DNA of 64,000 bases from Miltoncostaea sp963823515 (GTDB taxonomy: Bacteria; Actinomycetota; Thermoleophilia; Miltoncostaeales; Miltoncostaeaceae). The first letter of the stretch is position 1. Each line of letters begins with the position of its first letter. The stretch is taken from the NCBI GenBank assembly GCA_963823515.1, contig CAWGMB010000008.1, positions 1 to 64,000 of the forward strand, in the 5' to 3' direction. Shown one piece after another: positions 55,859-64,000 of the stretch. The translations under genes were made by a program, and so were the position numbers. Under the pieces are notes generated by a model. The model was not told the origin of the DNA. It was given only the letters and a program-made list of their open reading frames with translations, and did no database searches.

Positions 55859-55952
55859 CCACCCCCTTCATCGGCCGGTGGGCCACAGAAGCTGAGTGCC
55901 CGCCGTGGGCCGGAGTAGTTTCCGGTGGGTTCATGTACCCGACGAGGACCGA

Positions 55953-56698
55953 GTGAGCGAAGTCGTGATCGCCAGCGCCGTCCGCACGCCGATCGGTACG
56001 TTCATGGGCGCTCTCAGCACCGTCCCGGCCACCCGCCTCGGAGAGATCGCGGTCGTGGAGGCCGCCTGCCGTGCGGGCATCGCCTCCGAGGGCGTGGACG
56101 AGGTCGTGATGGACAACCTCTCCCAGGCCGGGCTCGGGCAGTACCCCGCCCGCCGGTCGGCGCTCGCTGCCGGGGATGCCCGGGTGGCGGTGGCCGGCGG
56201 GACGGACAACATGAGCGTGGCTCCGCCCCCGCGCCGGCGGCGCGCGCCCGCCGGCGCATGGGCGACGCCCAGGTGATCGATTCGACGATCCACGACGGCC
56301 TGCGGTGCGCGGCGTGTGATGCGCACATGGGGGTCACGCCCGAGGACCGCACCACCCGCGGGGATCGGGACGCGTTCGGGCTCCAGAGCCAGCAGCGCGG
56401 CGGCCGCGTGGTGGTCGACCGCGACGAGCACCCGCGCCCGGAGGCCACCCTCGGGGGCCTCGCGCGGCTGCGGCCGAGGTTCGCCTCCGACGGGACGGTG
56501 ACGGCCCGCTCCTCCTCGGGCATCAACGACGGGGCCGCCGCGACGGTGGTGATGAGCGCGGAGGCCGCCCGTGAGGACGGCGTGCGGCCGGTCGCGACGA
56601 TCCGGGGGTATGCGTCGCTGCGCTTCGGGCTCTCGGCGCTCTGCATCGACGTGGGCCAGGGCATCGCGATGGTCGTCGAGCGGAGCCCGGAGGCGTGA
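55953..56698 (+). pseudogene. Acetyl-CoA acetyltransferase (thiolase) remnant
   Basis: The N-terminus is a normal thiolase start (VSEVVIASAVRTPIGTFMGA). Then QAGLGQYPARRSAL jumps straight to AAGDARVAVAGGTDNMSVAP, skipping the NxxCxSG segment that holds the catalytic Cys. The frame shifts between about 56230 and 56275. The second part has MGDAQVIDSTIHDGL, SSGINDGAAATVVMSAEAAR and CIDVGQGIAMVVE, and lacks the central GHP region. Several deletions and one frameshift make it non-functional. The beta-lactamase-like gene starts inside its stop. Confidence 0.85.
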
Positions 56699-57822
56699 TC
56701 GCGTTCGCCGCCCCGCCGCCGCCGGTGGTCAGCGCCCCGCCGGTGAGCTTCGGGCGCGTCGCGGTGCGGGTGGGCGCCGGCACGCGCCGGCTGGAGGTCC
56801 AGGCCGACGGACGCATCACGGCGCGGCGCAGGGTGCCGCCGGGCCCGCGCCGGGTCGCCGTGCCGGTGCCGACGGGCGTCAACCCGGTGCGGGTGCGGGC
56901 GATCGGCCCCGGCGGCGCACGCTGGTCGGCCACCGTCCGCGTGCGCTCGCTGCCGCGCTCGGCGCGGCGCGCCGGCCGGGTCCCCGGGTTCGTCGACCGG
57001 CGCCTGCAGGCCGATGTCAACCGCCTGGTGGCCGCGATGCCCGCGATCTCGGGCGTCTACGTCCAGCACCTGATCACGGGGTGCGGGGCGAGCAGCAACG
57101 CCGACGCCCGCTTCCCGGCCGCGAGCACCCTGAAGGCGGCGATCCTGGTCGACGCGGTCCGCCGGGGCCGTCAGGCGGCGCTCAGGCCGCTCCTCGACCG
57201 GATGATCGTCGCCTCCGACGACCGCGCGGCCAACGACGTCCTCGCGGCGATCGGCCGGGGCTCCGGCACTGCCGGCGCGGCGAGCGTGACCGACACCCTC
57301 CACAGCCTGGGGCTCGACCGCTCGCTGGTACGACGCCCGTACATCATCGAGGACGCGCGCCGGCCGTTGGAGATCCGTGCGTCGGCGAACCCCGCGCTGT
57401 TCACCAACTACATCACCACGCCCTTCGAGCTGGCCCGCCTGATGGTCGCGATCCATCGCGGCGCCGTCGGCGGGGCGGGAGGCGTCGGGCGGCTCGGCAT
57501 CGCGTCGCGGACCGTTCGCAGCGAGCTGCTCGCGCGGCTGCTCGACGTGCGCGACAGGTCGAAGCTCGTCGCGGGCCTGCCGCCGGGCGTGCCGGTGGCC
57601 CACAAGACCGGGTACACCGAGGAGGTCAAGCACGACGGCGGGATCATCTACCTCCGCAGCGGTCCGGTGGCCGCGGCCGTCATGACCTGGAGCGCATCGG
57701 GCGTCGGCGACGCGACCGGCGACCGCTTCATCGCCGCGGTCGCGCGCGCGGCGCGGGCCCGGCTCGCCGGCGGCGGCGCGTGCCAGGGGCTTCCGCTCTC
57801 GTCCGGCGGCCCTGCCGGGTAG
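56695..57822 (+). CDS. Class A beta-lactamase-like serine hydrolase
   Basis: The 375-residue protein has a beta-rich N-terminal region (about 1-95) and a penicillin-binding fold with S-x-x-K in PAASTLKAAILVDA (Ser144, Lys147), ASDDRAANDVLA at the SDN position (Asn changed to Asp) and AHKTGYTEEVKHDGG (KTG). The Glu166 loop of true beta-lactamases is not clear, so it may be a wall peptidase or a hydrolase of other substrates. No strong signal peptide is seen from GTG 56695. The real start may be elsewhere. Confidence 0.78.
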   Translation: MIAFAAPPPPVVSAPPVSFGRVAVRVGAGTRRLEVQADGRITARRRVPPGPRRVAVPVPTGVNPVRVRAIGPGGARWSATVRVRSLPRSARRAGRVPGFVDRRLQADVNRLVAAMPAISGVYVQHLITGCGASSNADARFPAASTLKAAILVDAVRRGRQAALRPLLDRMIVASDDRAANDVLAAIGRGSGTAGAASVTDTLHSLGLDRSLVRRPYIIEDARRPLEIRASANPALFTNYITTPFELARLMVAIHRGAVGGAGGVGRLGIASRTVRSELLARLLDVRDRSKLVAGLPPGVPVAHKTGYTEEVKHDGGIIYLRSGPVAAAVMTWSASGVGDATGDRFIAAVARAARARLAGGGACQGLPLSSGGPAG

Positions 57823-57854
57823 CGTTCCGCCCGGCCGCCGCGAGGAGACGACCG

Positions 57855-57989
57855 ATGGCGAGTGCGGGCCGGCTGATGGTGGCGAGCTCCGTGCTCCTGT
57901 CCGCCGGCCCCGCCCTCGTGCTCGGCGTCGTCTCACTCGCGATCTGGGGCGTCGGCCTCCTGAAGGGGGTTCTGCCGGCGCAGCCGTAG
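57855..57989 (+). CDS. Small single-TM protein (44 residues)
   Basis: It has a polar start and one TM helix (VASSVLLSAGPALVLGVVSL and AIWGVGLLKG). GGAG lies 8-9 nt before ATG 57855, good spacing for a ribosome site. It overlaps the 3' end of the opposite-strand gene by 57 nt. No family recognised. Confidence 0.45.
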   Translation: MASAGRLMVASSVLLSAGPALVLGVVSLAIWGVGLLKGVLPAQP

Positions 57990-58560
57990 CCGCCGCATGC
58001 GCCCGCCGGGCGCCAGGGCCGAGCGCCAGTCGATGCGTCCCAGCAGCCAGAGCGCGGCGACCACCGCGACGAGGCCGAGCCCGAGCTGCCACGGCGCCAT
58101 CGCAGATCGCAGGCGGTCGCCCGCGTCGCCCGTCGCGGTCCCGGCGAGCCCTGCTCCCAGGCCGTAGGTCACCAGACGGCCGGCGAAGCACGAGACCGCC
58201 ACCAGGGGCAGGGCGACGCGCAGGACCCCCGCGGCCGTGTAGAGCGCGCCCGAGGGCGGCGGCGAGAGCGCGAGCAGGCCGGCCACCCCGGCGGTGGTGC
58301 GCCGGCCGTGCAGGCGCCTGCCGAGGTAGTTGAACGTTCTCCCGCGTCGCGCGGCTCATCAGCCGGGGGCCGAGGGCGCGGGTCCACGCCGCGAGGAGCG
58401 TGCGCCCGGCCGCGGCGCCGAGGGCGCCGGCGACGACGATGCCGGCCGTGCGGGCGTCCAGCTCCACGGAGAGGTAGGCGAGCACGAGCCACGACGGGGG
58501 CATCGGCAGCGGGGTCACGGTCATGGCGACCAGGATCGCCGCCGTGATGAGGTACTCCAC
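57933..58560 (-). pseudogene. DedA/VTT-like membrane protein gene with one frameshift
   Basis: From GTG 58560 the frame encodes MEYLITAAILVAMTVTPLPM and several TM segments up to MSRATREN. Around 58331-58340 (minus strand GAGAACGTTCAACTAC) the reading moves by one base. The second frame then continues with FNYLGRRLHGRRTTAGVAGL, LALSPPPSGALYTAAGVLRV and WQLGLGLVAVVAALWLLGRI. One base too many at the shift point restores a single protein of about 205 residues. A sequencing error is possible. The VTT (DedA) assignment is tentative. The dnaE2 TAG stop forms TAGTGT 9 nt before the GTG. Confidence 0.55.
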
Positions 58561-58572
58561 GGCTTCAGGACA

Positions 58573-61500
58573 CTAGCGGCGGCCCCTGCCGAAGCTCTGG
58601 CCCTCGGGGGCCGCGGCGCGCACGCGGGCCATCTCCGCCGCCTCCGCGGATGACGCGGCCGGGGTCTCGACGGGCGGCTCGATGCGTGCCATCCGCGACA
58701 CCAGGACGTTCATGGTCCGCTCGCGACGCTCCAGGCGGCCCCAGGCCATCACGAGCGGGTCGGCGCGCACCACCGGGCGATGGCGCTCGTAGACCTCCGG
58801 GCGCACGATGCAGTTGACCATCCCTGTCTCGTCCTCGAGGAGCAGGAAGACGATGCCCCCGGCCGTGGCCGGCCGCTGGCGCGCGACCACCAGACCGGCC
58901 ACGGCCACCTGCGCGCCGTGGTCCGTCTCGCGCAGCTGCGCCGCCGTGAGCATCCCGGGTGGCAGGCCCGGGCGCACCAGCGTCACCAGGTGCCAGCCGG
59001 TCGATAGGCCGGTGGTCTCGTAGTCGGTGATCGTGCGCTCGAAGCGGCCGAGCTCGGGGAGTGGGGGAGCGGGGCCGGCCGGGATCGGCAGAGCGAGCTG
59101 GGTGCCGTCCGCCCCGGCGCGCGGACGCGAGAGCACCCCGAGTTCCCACAGCATCGCCCGCCGGGGAGAGCGACGAGCCGCCGGCGTCGGCGCGTCGAGC
59201 ACGTCGGCCGCCCCAGCGCGCACCAGCTGGGCGATCTGCTCGCGGCGCAGGTCGGCGCGCGCGGCCAGGTCGGCGATGTCGCGGAAGGGGCCCTCCTGCG
59301 CGCGTTCGGCCACCAGGCGCTCGGCGGCGTCGCGGCGGACCCCGCGCACGTACCCCAGCCCGATGCGCACGGCGCCGTCCTCGATGGAGCAGATCGCCTG
59401 CGAGCGCGCGATGCACGGCGGCAGCACCCGCACCCCGCGCCGTTGCGCGTCGCGCACAAGGCTCGCGGGCGGATAGAAGCCCATCGGCTGGGCGTTCAGC
59501 AGGGCGGCGAGGAACTCGGCCGGGTAGCGCTGACGCAGCCAGGCGCTCTGGTAGGCCAGCACGGCGAAGGCGGACGAGTGCGCCTTGGGGAAGCCGAAGT
59601 TGGAGAAGCCGATCAGCTTGGTGAAGACCGTGCGGATGATCTGGTCATCCACGTTCCGCTCGCGCGCCCCGTCGCGGAAGTCCCGCCAGAGGGCGATCAT
59701 CGCCTCACGGCTGCGCTTGCGGCTCATCGCCCGCCGCAGGGCCTCGGCCTGGCCGGGCGAGAAGCCGGCGAGCGCCATCGACACCTCGAGCACCTGCTCC
59801 TGGAACACCACCACCCCGAGCGTCTCGCGCAGGCAGTCGGCGAGCAGCGGATGGTCGTAGGGCGGCTCGAACGCCGGGTCGGCACGCAGCGCGCGGCGGT
59901 GCTTCACGTAGGGGTGCACGGCGCCCCCGCTCACCGGCCCCGGGCGGATCAGCGCGACCTGGATGGTGAGGTCGTGCAGGTTCTCGGGCCGCGTCTGCAG
60001 CAGGCTCTGCATCTGGGCCCGGCTCTCGATCTGGAAGACGCCGACCGTGTCGGCGTCCTGGATCTCGGCGTAGACCGACGGGTCGCGGAATCCGATGCGC
60101 GACAGGTCGACGCTCTCGCCGCGCGAGCGGGCGATCAGGTCGATGCACTCCTCGACGGCAGAGAGCATCCCCAGGCCGAGCAGGTCGATCTTCACGAAGC
60201 CCGCGTCCGCGCACGAGTCCTTGTCCCACTGACAGATCTGTCGGCCCGGGAACGCGGCGGGAACGACGGGCACGAGCTCGATCAGAGGGCGGGCGCTCAC
60301 GACCATCCCCCCCGAGTGCTGTGACAGGTGTCGTGGCAGGCCCGCGGCCTGGCGGGCCATCAGCGCCAGCGCCTTCCAGCGTGGAGAGGCCAGCTTCGCG
60401 GGGCCGTCGGGCAGGCGGGCGAGCTCCTCCTCCACGGCGTCGGCCGACGACCATCCGTCGGCCAGCCGGGTGAGGCGCTCCAGGTCGGCCTCGGGCAGCG
60501 CGAGGGCGCCGCCGAGCTGGCGGATGGCCATGCGGATGCGGAAGGTGGGGAAGGCGGCCACGAGGGCGGCGTGCTCGGGGCCGTAGCGGACGATGATCTG
60601 CTCGATCAGCCGCTCGCGGACGTCGCGGGGGAAGTCGAGGTCGATGTCGGGTACCGAGGCCATGTCCCGGTTGAGGAAGCGTCCGAGGAACAACCCGTTG
60701 TCAACCGGATCGATGTGCGAGAGCCCCGTCAGGTAGCAGACGATCGAGCCCACCGACGATCCGCGGCCCCGTCCCGGCGGCAGCCACCGGCGGGCCGATC
60801 CGGCCGGGCGCACCTGCAGCGCCACCTCGCGGGCCAGCTCCAGGATGTCGCGGTGCAGCAGGAAGAAGCCGGCCAGGTCGTGGTGGGCGATCAGCGCCAG
60901 CTCCTCGTCGAGGCGCGCGCGGGCCAGGGCGCGCTTCGCGGCGTTGGGGTAGCGCGCGCCCAACTGGTGGGCGCACAGGTGCGCGAGCGCCGACTGGGCC
61001 GTCTCGCCGGGGTGCGAGCCGGCGAAATCGGGGAAGCGGTAGCCCAGGTCGCGGGTGAGATCGAACTCCAGGCGCTCCGCCACGCGCGCCGTCTGCTCCA
61101 CCGCCTCCGGATGGTCGCGGAAGAGCGCGGCCATCTCCCGCGGCGACCGGAGCACCGACTGGCGGTTGCCGCGGCGCACGTCCTCGGAGCCGTCGAGCGT
61201 GAGGCGGTGGTGGATCGCCACGAAGGCGTCCTGCAGCAGGGCCCGCTCGGGCGAGTGGGCGTGGGGGTCGCCGGTGGCCACGCAGGCGACCCCGGCCGTG
61301 TCGGCCAGGTCCGACAGCGCGCGCGCCAGGCGCCGGTCGCCGCGCGAGCGCGAGAGCTGGATCTCGACCAGCACGTTCTCCCTGCCGAGATCGCTCACCA
61401 GGCCGCGCACCGCCGCGAGCGCCTCGCGGCGCGCACCGGCCGCCACCAGGCGCGGGACGAGCCCGTGCCGTGCGCATCCGGTGAGGCACACCAGCCCCTC

Positions 61501-61872
61501 GGGGTGCGCGGCCAGGGCCGAGAGGGCGAGCCGGGGCGGCACGGGGCGGCGGTCGGGCGGCGGCCGCGTGTCCGCGTGGGCGATCGTGATGAGCCGGCAG
61601 AGGTTGGCGTAGCCGGCCGCCGTGGCGGCCAGCAGCGTCAGATGGGAGCCGTCGTCGAGGGTGAGCTCGGCGCCGGTTATCGGCCGCACCCCCGCCGCCC
61701 GTGCGGCGTGGGCGAAGGCCAGCGATCCGCATAGGCCGTCGTGGTCCGTGAGCGCAAGGGCCGAGTGGCCCAGGCGCGCGGCCGCCTCGGCCATCTCCTC
61801 GGGCGCCGATGCGCCGTCCAGGAAGCTGAAGGCCGAGTGCGCGTGCAACTCGACGTAGTCGGCCGGCGCCAT
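58573..61872 (-). CDS. dnaE2: Error-prone DNA polymerase III alpha (DnaE2/ImuC)
   Basis: The 1099-residue C-family polymerase has an N-terminal PHP domain (YVELHAHSAFSFLDGASAPE), the palm region with DIDLDFPRDVRERLIEQI, GFPKAHSSAFAVLAYQSAWL, helix-hairpin-helix sequence and an OB fold near the end (VAVAGLVVARQRPATAGGIV). Its length is shorter than DnaE1 and it has a LexA box 1 nt upstream of its ATG, which points to DnaE2, the SOS mutagenesis polymerase working with ImuA/ImuB. The 3' end of a possible ImuB/DUF6504 protein lies about 2 kb away on the same strand. Confidence 0.9.
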   Translation of the reverse strand: MAPADYVELHAHSAFSFLDGASAPEEMAEAAARLGHSALALTDHDGLCGSLAFAHAARAAGVRPITGAELTLDDGSHLTLLAATAAGYANLCRLITIAHADTRPPPDRRPVPPRLALSALAAHPEGLVCLTGCARHGLVPRLVAAGARREALAAVRGLVSDLGRENVLVEIQLSRSRGDRRLARALSDLADTAGVACVATGDPHAHSPERALLQDAFVAIHHRLTLDGSEDVRRGNRQSVLRSPREMAALFRDHPEAVEQTARVAERLEFDLTRDLGYRFPDFAGSHPGETAQSALAHLCAHQLGARYPNAAKRALARARLDEELALIAHHDLAGFFLLHRDILELAREVALQVRPAGSARRWLPPGRGRGSSVGSIVCYLTGLSHIDPVDNGLFLGRFLNRDMASVPDIDLDFPRDVRERLIEQIIVRYGPEHAALVAAFPTFRIRMAIRQLGGALALPEADLERLTRLADGWSSADAVEEELARLPDGPAKLASPRWKALALMARQAAGLPRHLSQHSGGMVVSARPLIELVPVVPAAFPGRQICQWDKDSCADAGFVKIDLLGLGMLSAVEECIDLIARSRGESVDLSRIGFRDPSVYAEIQDADTVGVFQIESRAQMQSLLQTRPENLHDLTIQVALIRPGPVSGGAVHPYVKHRRALRADPAFEPPYDHPLLADCLRETLGVVVFQEQVLEVSMALAGFSPGQAEALRRAMSRKRSREAMIALWRDFRDGARERNVDDQIIRTVFTKLIGFSNFGFPKAHSSAFAVLAYQSAWLRQRYPAEFLAALLNAQPMGFYPPASLVRDAQRRGVRVLPPCIARSQAICSIEDGAVRIGLGYVRGVRRDAAERLVAERAQEGPFRDIADLAARADLRREQIAQLVRAGAADVLDAPTPAARRSPRRAMLWELGVLSRPRAGADGTQLALPIPAGPAPPLPELGRFERTITDYETTGLSTGWHLVTLVRPGLPPGMLTAAQLRETDHGAQVAVAGLVVARQRPATAGGIVFLLLEDETGMVNCIVRPEVYERHRPVVRADPLVMAWGRLERRERTMNVLVSRMARIEPPVETPAASSAEAAEMARVRAAAPEGQSFGRGRR

Positions 61873-61873
61873 A

Positions 61874-61887
61874 CGAACACATGTTCG
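61874..61887 (-). promoter_or_regulatory. LexA (SOS) box before dnaE2
   Basis: CGAAC-ACAT-GTTCG is a perfect match to the actinomycete LexA site (CGAAC-N4-GTTCG). It ends one base before the dnaE2 start codon, so LexA binding would block transcription start. Confidence 0.85.
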
Positions 61888-61943
61888 TACTACCGGGACC
61901 CCGATTCAAGCGCCGCGGGGCGCGCCACCCATGCCGGGCGGCG

Positions 61944-62513
61944 CTACTCGGTGGGCTCGGTGGAGAAGCTCGGGTAGCGGTCGGTCAGCAGGAAGACGTA
62001 GCCGTTGGTCTGCTGCGTGAAGCGCACGATCCACGCCGTCAGGTTGCGCAGGCCGAGCGGCATCGCCCCCGTGAACAGGCACGCGAACCAGGCGATCACC
62101 GCGATCACGCCGGCGAGGTATCGCAGCACGCCCGCGACGATGAGGGCCGGGATGGCCAGGATTATGCGGAAGGCGGTCTTCCAGCGGTTCTGGGGAGCCG
62201 CCGGGGCGATGACGAGGTCGGCCGCGTAGTCCGTGTCGCCGAGGAAGCCGGGGTACGGGTCGGCGAGGAAGAGCAGATAGCCGTAGACCTGTGTGCTGTA
62301 GCGCAGGTACTGGGCGATGAAGTTGTGCAGGCCCGCGGGGGTCTGGCCCGCGAACAGCGTGGCGAACCAGCTCACGATGATCGCCAGCGAGGTGACGATG
62401 CCCCAGAGCCCGAGCCAGATCAGGTGGGGGATGGCGAGGATCAGGCGGAAGAACACCGTGAGGCGGTTCCGCTTCAGATCGTCGGAGAGCGTCAGCGCGA
62501 TGGGATGGCTCAT
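61944..62513 (-). CDS. DUF4389 membrane protein
   Basis: The 189-residue protein has two similar halves, each starting with a basic stretch before a TM pair: RNRLTVFFRLILAIPHLIWL and NRWKTAFRIILAIPALIVAG. Motifs such as YLRYSTQVYGYLLFLADPYP and FTQQTNGYVFLLTDRYPSFS repeat too, so an internal duplication is clear. DUF4389 has no known function. A TAGAGT box lies 8 nt before the ATG. The frame is open upstream but looks non-coding there. Confidence 0.85.
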   Translation of the reverse strand: MSHPIALTLSDDLKRNRLTVFFRLILAIPHLIWLGLWGIVTSLAIIVSWFATLFAGQTPAGLHNFIAQYLRYSTQVYGYLLFLADPYPGFLGDTDYAADLVIAPAAPQNRWKTAFRIILAIPALIVAGVLRYLAGVIAVIAWFACLFTGAMPLGLRNLTAWIVRFTQQTNGYVFLLTDRYPSFSTEPTE

Positions 62514-62775
62514 GGCCGCGAACTCTATGGATAGTGCTGCGCGACGACAATCCGGGGCGTGAAACGCCGAAGGGGGCGCCGGTGCCCGCGGCGCCCCCTT
62601 CGTTGTGATCGCGATCACCGGGTGCCCGCCGGTCTCGCTCTCCGTGTGGTGCGTTCCTGCCCTACGCCACATGTTTCGTCAGATGGGGCCGGCACGCAAG
62701 CGCTCGTAGAGATCGTGCCCACGGCTGCGCCGGGTGGGGCACCCGGGGGCGTTGGGTGCGATGGGGGTGTCCGGA

Positions 62776-62816
62776 TAGCATGCCGCCCGTCCTGCACCCG
62801 GCCCTACTGCGCGGAG
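62776..62816 (+). promoter_or_regulatory. Promoter -10 TAGCAT (62776-62781) and ribosome site GGAG (62813-62816) of the amidase gene
   Basis: TAGCAT would start a transcript near 62788 with a leader of about 35 nt. GGAG ends 6 nt before the CTG codon at 62823. TTGGGT at 62752-62757 is a weak -35 with 18-nt spacing. Confidence 0.5.
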
Positions 62817-62822
62817 ATCCCC

Positions 62823-63863
62823 CTGATCCCCCGATCGCGCCTCTCACCCTGGATCGCCGCCCTCGTGGCCGGCGTGCTCGCCGCCCCGGCCGCAGCGCTC
62901 GGAGCCCTGCCCTTCGTGGCCATCGACCCCGGTCACGGCGGTGGCGACACCGGCGCGGCCGGGATCCTGCCGCCCGGCACCGCCACCGGGCTGCCGGCGC
63001 GCGCCGACGCCCAGGGCCGCACGACGATCCTGGAGAAGGACGTCAACCTCGACATCGGGCTGCGCCTCGACGCGTGGCTGCGCGCCCAGGGCGCGCGCAC
63101 GCTGCTCACCCGCACGCGAGACCTGGCCGGCGGCGACGCCCCGTACACCACCGAGGGCGCCGACCTGCGGGCCCGGGTGGACGCCGCCAACGCGGCCGGG
63201 GTCAACATCTTCGTCTCCGTTCACAACAACGCGCTGGGCGCTTCGACCAGCGGTTCCGAGACGTTCCACTTCTACTACTCGAGCGCCGCCGCCCGGACGC
63301 TCGCCCGGGACGTGCACGCGCAGATGGTCGCCGTGCTCGGCCTCCCCGACCGCGGGGTCAAGACGGCGGGCTTCTACGTGCTCCGCCACACGCGAATGCC
63401 GGCGATCCTGGTCGAGGGGGCGTTCCTGTCGAACCCGGCCGAGGCCCTCGTCCTGGCCGACCCGGCCGTGCGTCAGCGCATCGCGGAGGCGATCGGCCGC
63501 GGCATCGCCGCGTACGCCGCCCAGGGCGTCGTCGCACCGCCGGCGCTGCCTCCGACCATCGGCCCGTGGGCGGCGAAGCCGCGCAGCGTCCCGGCCGGCT
63601 ACCGGCTGGTGAAGACGGGGGTCACCAACCCGGTCGGCCGCGGCGGCTGGCTCGCCGTGATCGCCGGCTTCCGCAAGTCGGCCGACGCCGCGCTGCCGGC
63701 GACGATCGGGCCGTGGCGCAGGAAGCCGGGCCGCATCCCGGCCGGCTACCACCTCGTGAAGACCGGCCGCAAGAACCTGGTGGGCAAGGGCGGGTGGCTG
63801 GCCATCTCGAACACGGCGCGTTTGCCGGGAGCCACGAGCCCCCCCGGGGCCGCCTCCCCCTGA
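62823..63863 (+). CDS. N-acetylmuramoyl-L-alanine amidase (Amidase_3), probable CTG start
   Basis: The ~346-residue secreted amidase has a signal peptide (SPWIAALVAGVLAAPAAALG) and an Amidase_3 domain with zinc ligands and Glu in VAIDPGHGGGDTGA, LEKDVNLDIGLRLDAWLRAQ, FVSVHNNALG, TFHFYYSS and ILVEGAFLSNPAEA. It cuts the bond between MurNAc and the stem peptide. Two 49-residue C-terminal repeats follow. No ATG, GTG or TTG is in frame for at least 70 nt before the signal peptide, and the nearest internal GTG would remove the signal core, so CTG 62823 after GGAG is the best start. It ends at a strong convergent terminator. Confidence 0.9.
   Translation: MIPRSRLSPWIAALVAGVLAAPAAALGALPFVAIDPGHGGGDTGAAGILPPGTATGLPARADAQGRTTILEKDVNLDIGLRLDAWLRAQGARTLLTRTRDLAGGDAPYTTEGADLRARVDAANAAGVNIFVSVHNNALGASTSGSETFHFYYSSAAARTLARDVHAQMVAVLGLPDRGVKTAGFYVLRHTRMPAILVEGAFLSNPAEALVLADPAVRQRIAEAIGRGIAAYAAQGVVAPPALPPTIGPWAAKPRSVPAGYRLVKTGVTNPVGRGGWLAVIAGFRKSADAALPATIGPWRRKPGRIPAGYHLVKTGRKNLVGKGGWLAISNTARLPGATSPPGAASP
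63546..63821 (+). repeat. Two 49-codon repeats at the amidase C-terminus
   Basis: The copies begin at 63546 (LPPTIGPW) and 63693 (LPATIGPW). Both contain PAGY-LVKTG and VG-GGWLA. They may form a wall-targeting module. Confidence 0.8.
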
Positions 63864-63866
63864 TCC

Positions 63867-63894
63867 GACACACGCCGGGACCCCGGCGTGTGTC
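63867..63894. terminator. Strong bidirectional hairpin terminator
   Basis: A 13-bp stem, GACACACGCCGGG (63867-63879) with CCCGGCGTGTGTC (63882-63894), lies between convergent genes. The very short formal loop means the top pairs probably open. It is the longest perfect hairpin of this kind in the window. Confidence 0.75.
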
Positions 63895-63899
63895 CCGCG

Positions 63900-64000
63900 T
63901 CACCCGTGGATGAACCAGGCCGCGTCGGCGGCCTCGCGGTACACCACCACCAGCCGCCCGGAGTCGAGGACCAACTCGAAGTAGTGGCGGTCGACGGCTC
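63900..64000 (-). CDS. 3' end of a gene, possibly ImuB C-terminus or DUF6504
   Basis: The minus-strand frame from the window end reads AVDRHYFELVLDSGRLVVVY then REAADAAWFIHG and stops at 63900. The D-R-x-Y-F-E/L ... Y-R-x-x-x-x-x-W pattern resembles short domains found after Y-family polymerases (DUF6504). The position upstream of dnaE2 on the same strand fits an imuB-type gene. Only 33 residues are visible, so this is tentative. Confidence 0.45.
   Translation of the reverse strand, partial: AVDRHYFELVLDSGRLVVVYREAADAAWFIHG

Noticed and set aside
58573..61872. Replicative DnaE1 instead of DnaE2
   Set aside because: The shorter length, the SOS box and the context favour DnaE2. Certainty would need a phylogeny.

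Overview
The window is very GC-rich (third codon positions are almost all G or C) and densely coded. It looks like a chromosomal segment of a high-GC actinomycete-type bacterium, possibly of the Thermoleophilia/Solirubrobacter group. That placement is inferred from four things: the gene order, a CGAAC-N4-GTTCG type LexA box, many GTG starts, and leaderless promoters in which a TANNNT -10 box lies 6-7 nt before the start codon. No rRNA, IS element, prophage or CRISPR array was seen. There is one tRNA, Ala(GGC).

Layout. 1-3107: the end of a secreted clan GH-A glycosidase, a palindromic repeat, tRNA-Ala and a small HTH protein. 3143-28122: a long housekeeping block. It runs GNAT (minus), leuS, comEA, ftsH, an L,D-transpeptidase-like gene, comEC, holA, rpsT (minus), murJ, lepA, hemW, hrcA, a hypothetical gene, plsC-like, a membrane protein (minus), dnaJ, prmA, rsmE, HIT, phoH, ybeY, a kinase/PAP2 fusion and era. 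Start and stop codons overlap by 1-8 nt at many junctions, so most of it is operonic. 28133-30124: a heavily frameshifted formyltransferase-like pseudogene, a DCC-type oxidoreductase without a clear start, and mutM. 30160-35657: a mini-ORF, deoC, hisIE and trpE-G-D-C, with a three-hairpin structure between trpE and trpG. 35706-42619: a lysozyme-like protein, a ResA/CcmH pair for cytochrome c maturation, a degenerate-GGDEF/HD-GYP protein, an HDOD-LuxR protein and a DUF72 protein. 42620-46740: a gene-poor stretch with a secreted vWA-like protein, another palindromic repeat and small membrane proteins. 46926-52404: a two-gene unit made of a 1398-residue PPDK-like phosphotransfer protein and a divergent GAPDH-like enzyme. 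52464-58560: small membrane proteins, a prenyltransferase-fold secreted protein, an IscA/ErpA-type protein, a CAP-domain protein, a thiolase remnant, a serine beta-lactamase-like protein and a frameshifted membrane gene. 58573-64000: dnaE2 with a LexA box, a DUF4389 protein, a secreted amidase, and the 3' end of a gene that may be imuB or DUF6504-like.

How the parts fit. The first half supports translation, DNA uptake, cell wall flipping and turnover, and protein quality control. The middle carries part of tryptophan and histidine synthesis. The right end is consistent with SOS mutagenesis (dnaE2 and its neighbourhood).

Most worth a second look: the ~160-bp palindromic repeat family next to stop codons; the PPDK-like/GAPDH-like module; the leaderless promoters, some of which reuse the upstream gene's TAG stop; the two probable CTG starts; and the L,D-transpeptidase-like protein with Ser where the catalytic Cys should be.
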